From contig NZ_KB891831.1 of the NCBI RefSeq assembly GCF_000373565.1, positions 373,330 through 437,329 on the forward strand: DNA of 64,000 bases, in the 5' to 3' direction. Numbering within the stretch: the stretch's first letter is position 1; each line of letters starts with the position of its first letter. Under the pieces are notes generated by a model. It was given only the letters and a program-made list of their open reading frames with translations, searched no databases and was not told the DNA's origin. The stretch comes from Streptomyces sp. HmicA12. Its GTDB lineage: Bacteria; Actinomycetota; Actinomycetes; Streptomycetales; Streptomycetaceae. Shown in pieces: positions 41,302 to 50,034 of the stretch. The position numbers and the translations under genes were made by a program.

Positions 41302-42672
41302 ATGAGCGACGTGTCCCGGCGGCTGTGGATCATCACGGTGATCGCGACGTTCGGCGGTCTGCTCTTCGGCTACGACACCGGGGTCATCAACGGCGCGCTC
41401 CCGTACATGAGCGACGACCTGGGCCTGACGCCCTTCACCGAGGGCATGGTGACGAGTTCGCTGCTGCTCGGCGCGGCGCTCGGCTCCGGTCTGGGCGGCA
41501 GGGTCGCGGACCGGAGCGGGCGGCGGCGCGGCATCCTGCTGCTCGCCGTCCTGTTCGTCGCCGGGACGGTCGCCTGCACCTTCGCGCCGACGACCGCGTT
41601 CATGGTCGTGGCCCGTTTCGTGCTCGGGATCGCGGTGGGCGGCGCCTCGGTGACGGTGCCCGTCTATCTCGCCGAGATCTCACCGGCCGAGCGACGCGGC
41701 GCCCTGGTCACCCGGAACGAACTCATGATCGTCACCGGTCAGTTGCTCGCCTTCTCCTGCAACGCGGTCATCGCCCGGCTCGGCGGTGAGTCCGACGGGG
41801 TGTGGCGGTGGATGCTGGCCGTCGCGACGCTGCCCGCGCTCGTGCTGTGGCTCGGCATGCTGGTGATGCCGGAGAGCCCGCGCTGGCTGGCCGCGCACGG
41901 TCGGCGCGACGCGGCGCTCGACGTCCTGCGGCAGGTCAGACCGGAGGCGCGGGCCCGTGCCGAGGTCGACGAGGTCGCCGTGCTCGCCGCCGACGACGCG
42001 CGCGCCCGCTCCGGCGGCCGGCACGACCTCATGTCCACGCCGTGGCTGCGCCGCCTGATGCTGATCGGTTTCGGCCTCGCGGTCGTGCAGCAGATCACCG
42101 GCGTCAACACGATCATGTACTACGGCACCCAGATCCTCACCGAGTCCGGGTTCACCTCCGACGCCGCGCTCACCGCGAACATCGCCAACGGCGTGATCTC
42201 GGTCCTCGCCACGTTCGTCGGCATCTGGCTGCTGGGCCGGGTGCCGCGCCGCCCGATGCTGATGACGGGTCAACTGGGCACGATCTGCTGCCTGTTGCTG
42301 ATCGGCGTCTTCTCGCTGGCGATCCCGGAGGGGACGGGCCGCGCGTTCGCCGTGCTGTCGATGACCGTCACGTTCCTCGCGTTCCAGCAGGGCGCGATCT
42401 CACCGGTCACCTGGCTGATGCTGTCCGAGATCTTCCCCATGCGGATGCGGGCCTTCGGGATGGGCGTGGCCGTGGTCGTGCTGTGGCTCACCAACTTCGC
42501 CGTCGGGCTGCTCTTCCCGCCGCTGGTCTCCGGCATCGGGATCGCCGGCACGTTCTTCCTCTTCGTCGGGGCGGGGCTCGTCGCGCTCGGCTTCGTACGG
42601 CGGTACGTGCCCGAGACCAAGGGCCGGACCCTGGAGGAACTGGAGGAGGAGCTGCGGGTCCGCCTGTCGTGA
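41302..42672 (+). CDS. MFS sugar porter (sugar/inositol:proton symporter)
   Basis: A 456-residue, 12-segment transporter with all sugar-porter signatures: GGLLFGYDTGVINGALPYM in the first segment, GRVADRSGRRRG after the second, VPVYLAEISPAERRGALV, PESPRWLAAHGR at the end of the N-half, QQITGVNTIMYYG in the seventh segment and VPETKGRTLEELEEEL at the C-terminus. Glucose, xylose and myo-inositol porters share these. ATG at 41302 follows CGGAGGC. It is monocistronic; the following IclR gene has its own promoter-like TAGGCT at 42724. Confidence 0.92.
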   Translation: MSDVSRRLWIITVIATFGGLLFGYDTGVINGALPYMSDDLGLTPFTEGMVTSSLLLGAALGSGLGGRVADRSGRRRGILLLAVLFVAGTVACTFAPTTAFMVVARFVLGIAVGGASVTVPVYLAEISPAERRGALVTRNELMIVTGQLLAFSCNAVIARLGGESDGVWRWMLAVATLPALVLWLGMLVMPESPRWLAAHGRRDAALDVLRQVRPEARARAEVDEVAVLAADDARARSGGRHDLMSTPWLRRLMLIGFGLAVVQQITGVNTIMYYGTQILTESGFTSDAALTANIANGVISVLATFVGIWLLGRVPRRPMLMTGQLGTICCLLLIGVFSLAIPEGTGRAFAVLSMTVTFLAFQQGAISPVTWLMLSEIFPMRMRAFGMGVAVVVLWLTNFAVGLLFPPLVSGIGIAGTFFLFVGAGLVALGFVRRYVPETKGRTLEELEEELRVRLS

Positions 42673-42768
42673 CGGGAATCCTGCGCGAAGATCGCCATTT
42701 TCCCAGATCACAGCTCTCCCACGTAGGCTCCGCCAGGCAGCACCATTCGCGAAAGGCGGTGCCGTCCC

Positions 42769-43554
42769 ATGCCCACCAGCGCTTCGCCGGCCGTCGGCCG
42801 CGCCCTGGACATCCTGCTCCACCTGTCCAGCCGGCCGGGCCCGGTGCGCGCTCCGGCACTCGCCGCCGACCTGGGCATTCCGCGGTCCAGCGTCTATCAC
42901 ATCCTCACCGTCCTGGTGGACCGCGGCTTCGTCACGTACATCCCCGAGGGACAGCTGTACGGGCTCGGTGTCTCCGCCTTCGAGGTCGGCTCCGCCTATC
43001 TGCGGCACGAGCCCCTGGAGCGGCTCGCCCGGCCGCTCGTGCGCGCTCTCGCCCAGCAGCTGGGGCAGCCCGTGCACCTCGGTGTGCTGCACGGGACGGA
43101 GAGCGTCTACCTGCTGAAAGAGCTGCCGTCGGCCTCGCACGCCCCGGAGCCCGCGCCGGAACTCGTCACGGACGTCGGCGTCCGGCTGCCCGCCCACCTC
43201 ACCGCGAACGGCCGCGCCCTGCTCGCCCACTCCTCGCCCGCCCAGGTACGCGCGCTCTTCCCGTCCGGGCCGCTGCTCACCCGTACGGGACGCGGACCGC
43301 GCACCCCCGCCGAGCTGCGGCGCAGCCTCGCCGTCGAGCGGGAGCGGGGCTGGTCGGAGGAGGTCGAGCTGGTGTCGGAGGGCATGCGCTCGCTGGCGGC
43401 GCCCGCCTTCGACCACCTCGGGCAGCCGGTCGCCGCCCTGTCCACGACCTGGCGCCGGGCGGCCGGGCACCACTCCGTCGACGAGATCGCCGAGCGGCTG
43501 CGGCGGGCCGCGGCCCGGCTCACCGCCTCGATGCTCGGGCACTCCCCCGCGTGA
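42769..43554 (+). CDS. IclR family regulator, probable hut regulator
   Basis: A 261-residue protein: an N-terminal winged helix (AVGRALDILLHLSSRPGPVRAPALAADLGIPRSSVYHILTVL, seen as ALAADLGIPRSSVYHILTVL) and a C-terminal effector domain (QPVHLGVLHGTESVYL, GVRLPAHLTANGRALLA and AAPAFDHLGQPVAALS). The gene lies directly upstream of hutU in the same direction with 172 bases between. That gap holds two palindromes with an identical GTCTC-N6-GAGAC pattern, so I infer that this protein represses or activates hutU-hutG. Urocanate is a likely ligand but not proven. A TAGGCT -10 candidate is at 42724-42729. Confidence 0.9.
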   Translation: MPTSASPAVGRALDILLHLSSRPGPVRAPALAADLGIPRSSVYHILTVLVDRGFVTYIPEGQLYGLGVSAFEVGSAYLRHEPLERLARPLVRALAQQLGQPVHLGVLHGTESVYLLKELPSASHAPEPAPELVTDVGVRLPAHLTANGRALLAHSSPAQVRALFPSGPLLTRTGRGPRTPAELRRSLAVERERGWSEEVELVSEGMRSLAAPAFDHLGQPVAALSTTWRRAAGHHSVDEIAERLRRAAARLTASMLGHSPA

Positions 43555-43599
43555 CCCGCCCCGGACCCGTCGGCCTCATGCGCGCACCGACCAACATTC

Positions 43600-43615
43600 G
43601 TCTCGGATCCGAGAC
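43600..43615. promoter_or_regulatory. Operator-like palindrome 1 upstream of hutU
   Basis: GTCTCGGATCCGAGAC is a perfect 16-bp palindrome of the form GTCTC-N6-GAGAC, 112 bases before the hutU start. It matches the second site at 43673-43694 in both arms and spacing. Confidence 0.7.
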
Positions 43616-43672
43616 ATGTTCACGGCCGTACTGGTCTGGTCCCGCTCCGTCTTCTGTGATGTCGGAGCACGA

Positions 43673-43694
43673 ACCGTCTCCCGTCCGAGACGGT
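43673..43694. promoter_or_regulatory. Operator-like palindrome 2 upstream of hutU
   Basis: ACCGTCTC-N6-GAGACGGT has 8-bp perfect arms around CCGTCC, centred 76 bases downstream of site 1 and ending 33 bases before the hutU start. Two equal sites suggest cooperative binding, possibly with looping, by the adjacent IclR protein. Confidence 0.7.
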
Positions 43695-43726
43695 GATCCA
43701 CCCCTTCCGCGTCACCTGGAGGTCTC

Positions 43727-45394
43727 ATGACCGGCTCCGCCCCTCGCCCCGTACGCGCCCCGCGCGGCACCGAGCTCACCACTCTGGGCTGGCAGCAGGA
43801 GGGCGCCCTGCGGATGCTCATGAACAACCTCGACGCCGAGGTGGCCGAGTACCCGGACAAGCTCGTCGTCTACGGCGGCACCGGCAAGGCGGCCCGGTCC
43901 TGGGAGGCGTACGACGCGATCGTGCGCACCCTCAAGACGCTCAAGGACGACGAGACGCTCCTCGTCCAGTCCGGCAAGCCGGTCGGCGTGCTGCGCACGA
44001 ACGAGTGGGCGCCGCGCGTGCTGCTCGCCAACTCCAACCTGGTCGGCGACTGGGCCAACTGGGAGGAGTTCCGCAAGCTGGAGGCCGCGGGCCTGACCAT
44101 GTACGGCCAGATGACGGCCGGCTCGTGGATCTACATCGGTTCGCAGGGCATCGTCCAGGGCACGTACGAGACCTTCGGCGCCGTGGCGCGGAAGAAGTTC
44201 GACGGCACGCTCGCGGGCACCATCACCCTGACCGCCGGTGTCGGTGGCATGGGCGGCGCCCAGCCCCTCGCCGTCACGATGAACGAGGGCGTCGCGATCT
44301 GCGTCGACGTCGACGTGACCCGCATCGACCGCCGCATCAAGACCCGCTACCTGGACGTCAAGGCCGACAGCCTGGACCACGCCCTGGAGCTCGCGGTCCA
44401 GGCGCGCGACGAGCGGCGCGGCCTGTCCATCGGTGTCGTCGGCAACGCCGCCGAGGTCTTCCCAGAGCTGCTGCGCCGCGGCGCCCCGATCGACATCGTG
44501 ACCGACCAGACCTCGGCCCACGACCCGCTCTCCTACCTGCCCGTCGGCATCTCGGTCGAGGACTGGCACACGGAGGCCGAGAAGGACCCGGCCGCCTTCA
44601 CCGACAAGGCGCGGCAGTCGATGCGGGCGCACGTCGAGGCCATGGTCGGCTTCCTGGACGCGGGCGCCGAGGTCTTCGACTACGGCAACTCGATCCGTGA
44701 CGAGGCCCGCAAGGCCGGCTACGACCGCGCCTTCGACTTCCCCGGCTTCGTGCCCGCGCACATCCGCCCGCTGTTCGAGGAGGGCCTCGGCCCGTTCCGC
44801 TGGGCCGCCCTGTCCGGCGACCCGGAGGACATCGCGAAGACGGACCGCGCGATCAAGGAGCTGTTCCCCGAGAACAAGCACCTGCACCGCTGGATCGACA
44901 TGGCCGGCGAGCGCATCGCGTTCGAGGGCCTCCCGGCGCGCATCTGCTGGCTCGGCTACGGCGAGCGCCACCTGGCCGGGCTGAAGTTCAACGAGATGGT
45001 GGCCTCCGGCGAGCTGTCGGCCCCGGTCGCCATCGGCCGCGACCACCTCGACTCGGGCTCGGTCGCGTCCCCGTACCGCGAGACCGAGGCCATGAAGGAC
45101 GGCTCGGACGCGATCGCCGACTGGCCGCTGCTCAACGCCCTGGTCAACACCGCCTCGGGTGCCTCCTGGGTCTCCATCCACCACGGCGGCGGCGTCGGCA
45201 TGGGCCGCTCCATCCACGCAGGTCAGGTCTGTGTCGCCGACGGTACCGAGCTGGCCGCCCGCAAGATCGAGCGCGTCCTGACGAACGACCCCGCGATGGG
45301 TGTCATCCGTCACGTCGACGCCGGGTACGAGCACGCGTCGGACGTCGCCGCCGAGCGCGGGGTGCGGGTGCCCATGCGCGAGGGAGACAAGTGA
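43727..45394 (+). CDS. hutU: Urocanate hydratase
   Basis: A 555-residue cytoplasmic enzyme that converts urocanate to imidazolone propionate in histidine breakdown, with tightly bound NAD+. Family signatures visible: LLVQSGKPVGVLRTNEWAPR, TAGVGGMGGAQPLAVTMNEG (the NAD-binding glycine loop), VTDQTSAHDPLSYLP, DYGNSIRDEARKAGY, FVPAHIRPLFEEGLGPFRW and the C-terminal SIHHGGGVGMGRSIHAG. The length is typical. ATG at 43727 has CTGGAGG upstream. It overlaps hutG by four bases (GTGA). hutH and hutI are not in the window, so the pathway is split as in other Streptomyces. Confidence 0.97.
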   Translation: MTGSAPRPVRAPRGTELTTLGWQQEGALRMLMNNLDAEVAEYPDKLVVYGGTGKAARSWEAYDAIVRTLKTLKDDETLLVQSGKPVGVLRTNEWAPRVLLANSNLVGDWANWEEFRKLEAAGLTMYGQMTAGSWIYIGSQGIVQGTYETFGAVARKKFDGTLAGTITLTAGVGGMGGAQPLAVTMNEGVAICVDVDVTRIDRRIKTRYLDVKADSLDHALELAVQARDERRGLSIGVVGNAAEVFPELLRRGAPIDIVTDQTSAHDPLSYLPVGISVEDWHTEAEKDPAAFTDKARQSMRAHVEAMVGFLDAGAEVFDYGNSIRDEARKAGYDRAFDFPGFVPAHIRPLFEEGLGPFRWAALSGDPEDIAKTDRAIKELFPENKHLHRWIDMAGERIAFEGLPARICWLGYGERHLAGLKFNEMVASGELSAPVAIGRDHLDSGSVASPYRETEAMKDGSDAIADWPLLNALVNTASGASWVSIHHGGGVGMGRSIHAGQVCVADGTELAARKIERVLTNDPAMGVIRHVDAGYEHASDVAAERGVRVPMREGDK

Positions 45395-46350
45395 CGGATC
45401 CCGACCGCGCGGCAGTCGCCTGGTCCGGGCGCGACGACGGCCCGGACCCGGATCTGCGCCGCTGGCACCACGTGGTCCGTACGGCCTCCGCGGAGAGCTG
45501 GTCGGACTTCGTGTTCGCCGGGTTCGCCTCCGACGAGGGCGTGCGCCGCAACAAGGGCCGCGTCGGTGCCGCCGAGGGTCCTGCCGAGCTGCGCGCCGCC
45601 CTGGCCGGGCTCGCGCTGCCCGGCGACGCGCCGACCGCCGTCGACGCCGGTGACGTCGTCGTCGCGGACGGCGACCTGAGCGCCGGGCAGGAGCGCCTCG
45701 GCGCGCTCGTCGGCCCGCACCTGGCCGCGGGCCGCCGCACGTTCGTGCTCGGCGGCGGCCACGCCGTGGGCTATGCCAGTTATCGGGCCCTGGCCCACGG
45801 CGGCCTCCTCGACGACGGCCGGCGCCTCGGCATCCTCAACCTGGACGCCCACTTCGATCTGCGCGACGACGCGGTGCCGAGCTCCGGCACCCCGTTCCGG
45901 CAGATCGCTCGGGACGAGCACGCGGCGGGGCGCCCGTTCCACTACGCGGTGCTCGGCATCAGCCAGCCCGCGAACACGGAGCGGCTCTTCGCGACCGCCC
46001 GCGACCTCGGCGTACGGCATCTGCCGGACACCGAGTGCGGGGTGGACAACCTGCCGGCCGTGGACGCCTTCGTCGACACGTTCCTGGACGGCTGCGACGT
46101 GGCCCACCTGACGATCGACCTGGACGTCCTGCCGGCCGCCGAGGCGCCCGGGGTGTCCGCCCCGGCCGCGTACGGTGTCCCGATCCCGGTGGTCGAGCGC
46201 GTCTGCGCCCGCGTCGCCGCCTCCGGCAAGCTCGCCCTGTGCGACGTCGCCGAGCTCAACCCGTCGTACGACGTGGACCGGCGCACCGCTCGCGCGGCCG
46301 CCCGCCTGATCCACCGCACGGCCCTTTCGTGGGAGCCGCTCAAGCCCTGA
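45391..46350 (+). CDS. hutG: Formimidoylglutamase / ureohydrolase family (hut pathway)
   Basis: A 319-residue arginase-fold metalloenzyme: GRVGAAEGPAELRAAL near the N-terminus, GGGHAVGYASYRAL with the first metal His, ILNLDAHFDLRDD (Asp-His-Asp ligands) and IDLDVLPAAEAPGVSAPAAYG (two Asp ligands and the substrate loop). It hydrolyses N-formimidoyl-glutamate to glutamate and formamide, the last step of one histidine pathway branch. GTG at 45391 overlaps the hutU stop, so the two are translated together. A strong terminator follows. Confidence 0.93.
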   Translation: MTDPDRAAVAWSGRDDGPDPDLRRWHHVVRTASAESWSDFVFAGFASDEGVRRNKGRVGAAEGPAELRAALAGLALPGDAPTAVDAGDVVVADGDLSAGQERLGALVGPHLAAGRRTFVLGGGHAVGYASYRALAHGGLLDDGRRLGILNLDAHFDLRDDAVPSSGTPFRQIARDEHAAGRPFHYAVLGISQPANTERLFATARDLGVRHLPDTECGVDNLPAVDAFVDTFLDGCDVAHLTIDLDVLPAAEAPGVSAPAAYGVPIPVVERVCARVAASGKLALCDVAELNPSYDVDRRTARAAARLIHRTALSWEPLKP

Positions 46351-46366
46351 GTCCGGTTCCCGTTCC

Positions 46367-46407
46367 GGGGCGGCGGCCGCCCTCACGGCCGCCGCCCCAC
46401 TCCCTTT
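46367..46407 (+). terminator. Intrinsic terminator after hutG
   Basis: GGGGCGGCGGCCG (46367-46379) pairs perfectly with CGGCCGCCGCCCC (46386-46398) around a 6-base loop, followed by ACTCCCTTTTTC. This is the clearest stem plus T-run terminator in the window. Confidence 0.9.
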
Positions 46408-46453
46408 TTCTCCAGTTTTCTCCTGTCCTTCCGCTCCACCTGGAGGTGCACGT

Positions 46454-47857
46454 ATGGCACTCTCGCAGCAGCTCGACACTGAAGCCGCGACCCGCGATCC
46501 GGCGTCGGGCGGCGTGCCCAGAGGGTCCGCCTCGTCCGCCTCCGCCGCCTCTTCCGGGGGCGGCGACGAACCGGTCACCCGGTTCCACTGGCGGGTCACC
46601 GCCACCACCTTCGGCGCCAACTTCTCGGACGGCTACGCGCTCGGCATCATCGGCGCGGCCCTGCCCGTCCTCACGAACACCATGCACCTGTCGGGTGTCT
46701 GGCAGGGCCTGCTCGGTGCCTCGGCGCTGATCGGCCTCTTCTTCGGTTCGATCCTGCTGGGCGGCCTCGCCGACCGCATCGGCCGCCAGAAGCTGTACGT
46801 CGCCAACTTCATCCTCATCACGCTGGCCTCGGCCGCGCAGCTGTGGGCCCACGACCCGGCGACCCTGTTCGTGCTGCGCCTGCTGATCGGCTTCGGACTC
46901 GGCGCGGACTACGCGGTCGGCCCGACGCTGCTCTCCGAGTTCGCGCCGCGCCGGCTGCGCGGCATCCTCCTCGGCTCGCTCACCGTGATGTGGACCGTCG
47001 GCTACGTCGTCGCCAACATCCTCGGCACGTTCGTGCCGCTCAGCGACTCGGCCGCACACTGGCTGCTGGCCTCCGGCGCGATACCGGCGGTCCTCGTGCT
47101 CGTCCTGCGCATCGGCACGCCCGAGTCGCCGTCCTGGCTGGACACCCGCGGCCGCCACGAGGAGGCGGCCAGGATCCGCCGCGACTACCTGGGCCAGAGA
47201 GACGCCCGCCCGCTGACCGAGAAGCCGGGCGCGCGGCCGAAGAGCACGGCCCGCTACCGCGACCTGTTCGCGAAGGGGCAGCGCCGCAACACCTGGTTCG
47301 GTGTCCTCTTCTACAGCGCTCAGGTGCTGCCGTACTTCGCGATCTACACGTTCGTCCCGTCGATCCTGTCGGCGCTGAGCGTCTCCGACGCCGACCTCCA
47401 GTACGTGCTCCTGAACCTCTTCCTGCTGGCGGGCGGCGTGCTGGGCCTGTGGCCGCTGCACCGGGTCGGCCGGCGCCCGTTCACGACGTGGTCGTTCCTC
47501 CTGATGACCGTCTGTCTGTCCGCGATGGCGCTGCTCTCCGGCGCCGGAGCCTGGTGGCTGATGGTGCCGTTCCTGCTGTACACGTTCATCATGGCCGGGG
47601 CCTCCAACATCACCCAGGTGTATCCGGCCGAGCTGTTCCCCACCCCGCTGCGCGGCTCCGGTGTCGGCCTCCTCAACGGCTCCAGCCGCGTCGCCTCCGC
47701 CGTCGGCACCTTCGTCCTGCCGGTCAGCCTCACCGCGGTCGGCGTCGGCTGGTCGATGGCCTGGCTCGCCGGCGTCCTCGCCCTCGGCACCGTCGGCAGC
47801 TTCCTGTGGGCGCCTGAGACGAAGGACACGGTCACGGCCGAGGAGATGGTGCACTAG
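46454..47857 (+). CDS. MFS transporter downstream of the hut operon
   Basis: A 467-residue, 12-segment transporter with an unusual Ser/Gly-rich soluble N-terminus (residues 1-35). MFS motif A is GGLADRIGRQKLY; the mid-region has PESPSWLDTRGRHEEA and the C-half YPAELFPTPLRGSGVG, as in the metabolite:proton symporter and sugar porter groups. It follows hutG by 103 bases with a terminator between, so it may have its own promoter. Transport of histidine-pathway or aromatic compounds is a guess from context only. ATG at 46454 has CTGGAGG upstream. Confidence 0.88.
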   Translation: MALSQQLDTEAATRDPASGGVPRGSASSASAASSGGGDEPVTRFHWRVTATTFGANFSDGYALGIIGAALPVLTNTMHLSGVWQGLLGASALIGLFFGSILLGGLADRIGRQKLYVANFILITLASAAQLWAHDPATLFVLRLLIGFGLGADYAVGPTLLSEFAPRRLRGILLGSLTVMWTVGYVVANILGTFVPLSDSAAHWLLASGAIPAVLVLVLRIGTPESPSWLDTRGRHEEAARIRRDYLGQRDARPLTEKPGARPKSTARYRDLFAKGQRRNTWFGVLFYSAQVLPYFAIYTFVPSILSALSVSDADLQYVLLNLFLLAGGVLGLWPLHRVGRRPFTTWSFLLMTVCLSAMALLSGAGAWWLMVPFLLYTFIMAGASNITQVYPAELFPTPLRGSGVGLLNGSSRVASAVGTFVLPVSLTAVGVGWSMAWLAGVLALGTVGSFLWAPETKDTVTAEEMVH

Positions 47858-47948
47858 CGGCCGAGGGGTCCCCCGGTTCGGGTGACACGCACGGTTCGGG
47901 TGACACAGTGGAAGAAGACCGTTCACGACCCCCGGGAGGCATTTCCGC

Positions 47949-48608
47949 ATGCGCCTGATCCTCATCCGCCACGGCCAGACGCCGTCCAATCTGAAGCATC
48001 TGCTGGACACCGACGCGCCGGGCCCTGGCCTGACCCCGCTCGGCCAGGAGCAGGCCGCGGCGCTGCCGGAGGCCCTGGCGCAGGAGGAGATCGGCGCCCT
48101 GTACGTCTCGACGCTGCTGCGCACCCAGCTCACGGCCGCGCCGCTGGCCGCCGCGACCGGGCTGAAGCCGCACATCCGTGACGGCATCCGGGAGCTGATC
48201 GCGGGCGACCTGGAGATGCGCGGCGACGACGAGGCGGCGCACGTCTACATGACGACCGCGTTCGCCTGGTCCTCGGGCGACACCGCGCGCCGGATGCCCG
48301 GCGGCGAGACCGGCGACCAGGCCCTGGGCCGCTTCGACACCGTCGTCGCGGAGGCCGCCGCGTCCGGCGCGGCGACGGTCGCGATGGTCAGCCACGGCGC
48401 GGCGATCCGTACCTGGGTCGCGGCCCGGGCCACGAACGTCGACGTGGAGTACTCCCGGTCCCACCCGCTCGCCAACACCGGCGTCGTCATCCTCTCCGGC
48501 GCGCCCGAGGAGGGCTGGCGGGTCCTCGTCTGGGAGGGCGAGCCGCTCGGCCCCGCGGACCCCGCGCCGGACGCCGACGGGCCGACGGGCGCACCGGTCT
48601 CGGCCTGA
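47949..48608 (+). CDS. Histidine phosphatase family protein (phosphoglycerate mutase-like)
   Basis: A 219-residue enzyme starting MRLILIRHGQTPSNLKHLLD; the RHG motif (His8) carries the phosphohistidine. LYVSTLLRTQLTAAPLA and ATVAMVSHGAAIRTW supply the second arginine and catalytic histidine. Such proteins are broad-specificity phosphatases on sugars, nucleotides or vitamins. The C-terminal 15 residues are Pro/Asp-rich and probably unstructured. It is a single gene, followed by a terminator shared with the convergent chitinase. Confidence 0.92.
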   Translation: MRLILIRHGQTPSNLKHLLDTDAPGPGLTPLGQEQAAALPEALAQEEIGALYVSTLLRTQLTAAPLAAATGLKPHIRDGIRELIAGDLEMRGDDEAAHVYMTTAFAWSSGDTARRMPGGETGDQALGRFDTVVAEAAASGAATVAMVSHGAAIRTWVAARATNVDVEYSRSHPLANTGVVILSGAPEEGWRVLVWEGEPLGPADPAPDADGPTGAPVSA

Positions 48609-48620
48609 GCCGACCACTGA

Positions 48621-48659
48621 CGCGAGGGGCCCTCCGGCATCGCCGGAGCGCCCCTCGCG
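48621..48659. terminator. Bidirectional terminator
   Basis: CGCGAGGGGC (48621-48630) pairs with GCCCCTCGCG (48650-48659); inside, CTCCGGC pairs with GCCGGAG around an ATC loop. It lies between the convergent histidine phosphatase and chitinase genes. Confidence 0.8.
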
Positions 48660-48680
48660 CTCGCACCGGACCGCGGCGCT

Positions 48681-49742
48681 CTACGACAGCCCCTTCACGT
48701 TGTCCCCGAAGGTCCACCCCTTCGACCCGTCCCAGTTGATCGACCAGGTCATCAGTCCCTTGAGCGCCCCGCCGTACGTGTTCCAGGCCTGCGCCACCTG
48801 ACCGGTCGTCATGTAGCCGCCTCCGGCGCCGGACTGGGCGGGCAGGCCCGGTACCTGCTTGTCGTAGGGGACCTTGATGGTGGCGCCCTGGACGACGAGT
48901 CCCTTGTCGAGGCAGCTCGTCTGGGCGGTGAAGCCCTCTACGGTGCCCGCCGAGTAGGAGTCGCCGGAGCAGCCGTACATGGAGCCGTTGTAGTACTGCA
49001 TGTTGAGCCACCACAGGCGGCCGTTGTCCGCGTACTTCTTGATGATGGGCAGGTACGCGCCCCAGATCGAGCCGTACGTGACGCTGCCGCCGGTGACGTA
49101 CGCGGTCTCGGGGGCCATCGTCAGGCCGAAGCCGGCCGGCATCTGCGCCAGGATGCCGTCGATGATGCGGATCAGGTTGGCCTGGGACGCGGAGAGTCGG
49201 TTGATGTCGCCGCTGCCGCTCAGGCCGGTCTCGATGTCGATGTCGATGCCGTCGAAGTTGTACTTCTTCAGGATCGGGACGATCGTCTCGACGAAGTGGT
49301 CGGCCACCGTGGTGGAGTTGAGGTCGATTCCGGCCGTGGCGCCGCCGATGGACATGAGGATCGTCGCGCCCGCGTCCTTGGCCTGACACATCTCGGCGGG
49401 GGTGGCGACCTTCACGCCGGTGTCCATGCCGTCCTCCCACAGGGCCGTGCCGTCGGAGCGGATGACGGGGAAGGCGGCGTTGATGACGTTGTAGCCGTGC
49501 TGCGCGATCGCGGGGTCGGTGATCGGGGTCCAGCCGAAGGGCGGGTGGACGCCGTTGGCGGCGCCGTCCCAGTTCTCCCAGTAGCCCTGGAGGACCTTGC
49601 CGGACGGCCTCGGCTTCGTGGCGCAGGTGTCGGCCGCCGCGGCGGCGGGGGCGGTCGGCGCCGTGGCGAGAAGGGCGGTGACGGTGGCGGCGGCGGTGAG
49701 GGCGGCGCCGATGAGGCGGGGGGTGCGCGGGCGGAAGGGCAT
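48681..49742 (-). CDS. Secreted GH18 chitinase
   Basis: A 353-residue protein with a signal peptide (MPFRPRTPRLIGAALTAAAT, hydrophobic to an Ala-rich end near residue 37). The catalytic motif is FDGIDIDIETG (Glu171 as proton donor), and strands ILMSIGGATAG, GLTMAPETAYV and WWLNMQYYNG fit bacterial family 18 chitinases. There is no chitin-binding or fibronectin domain, so it is a catalytic-domain-only enzyme. ATG at 49742 is preferred; an ATG at 49805 would disrupt the signal peptide. Repeats in the promoter are of the chitinase/DasR type, so induction by chitin oligosaccharides is likely. Confidence 0.92.
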   Translation of the reverse strand: MPFRPRTPRLIGAALTAAATVTALLATAPTAPAAAAADTCATKPRPSGKVLQGYWENWDGAANGVHPPFGWTPITDPAIAQHGYNVINAAFPVIRSDGTALWEDGMDTGVKVATPAEMCQAKDAGATILMSIGGATAGIDLNSTTVADHFVETIVPILKKYNFDGIDIDIETGLSGSGDINRLSASQANLIRIIDGILAQMPAGFGLTMAPETAYVTGGSVTYGSIWGAYLPIIKKYADNGRLWWLNMQYYNGSMYGCSGDSYSAGTVEGFTAQTSCLDKGLVVQGATIKVPYDKQVPGLPAQSGAGGGYMTTGQVAQAWNTYGGALKGLMTWSINWDGSKGWTFGDNVKGLS

Positions 49743-49820
49743 GGGGGCTCCCGTGTGATCGCTGATCGCCGGACAGGGGTGGGGTGCCTGGGTTGTCGCG
49801 AGCATGACGCACGTTAAGGA

Positions 49821-49851
49821 GGTCCAGACCTTTCGTCAATGGGTCTGGACC
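49821..49851 (-). promoter_or_regulatory. Chitinase-type repeats (DasR-like) over the chitinase promoter
   Basis: GGTCCAGACC (49821-49830) and GGTCTGGACC (49842-49851) lie 11 bases apart, with TTGACG of a possible -35 between them on the minus strand (CATTGACGAAAGG). Such TGGTCTAGACC-like boxes are known in Streptomyces chitinase promoters and match the DasR half-site pattern, a GntR repressor sensing glucosamine-6-phosphate. Confidence 0.7.
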
Positions 49852-49904
49852 AATATGAAATCCCGGGTCAGAGCCGCCGGTTCCGTTCGGTTTCCTCGGC
49901 GCAA

Positions 49905-49932
49905 CGCGGACGAAACACGGCCTCCCTAGCGT
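49905..49932 (+). promoter_or_regulatory. Shared promoter element, copy 1 (before NCS2 permease)
   Basis: CGCGGACGAAACACG (49905-49919) is followed seven bases later by TAGCGT (49927-49932), a good -10. The same 15 bases with the same spacing to CAGGGT occur at 52705, in front of the 2-oxoglutarate oxygenase. A common activator or sigma factor for both units is inferred. Confidence 0.55.
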
Positions 49933-50034
49933 CCCCGACACACCGGTCATGGCTGCAACGGCCGGTGGGCGCGGGGCCGTTCACGGGCCCGGGTGCGAAC
50001 CAGCCGTCTTCCACCGAGGTTCCCGGGAGGAACG

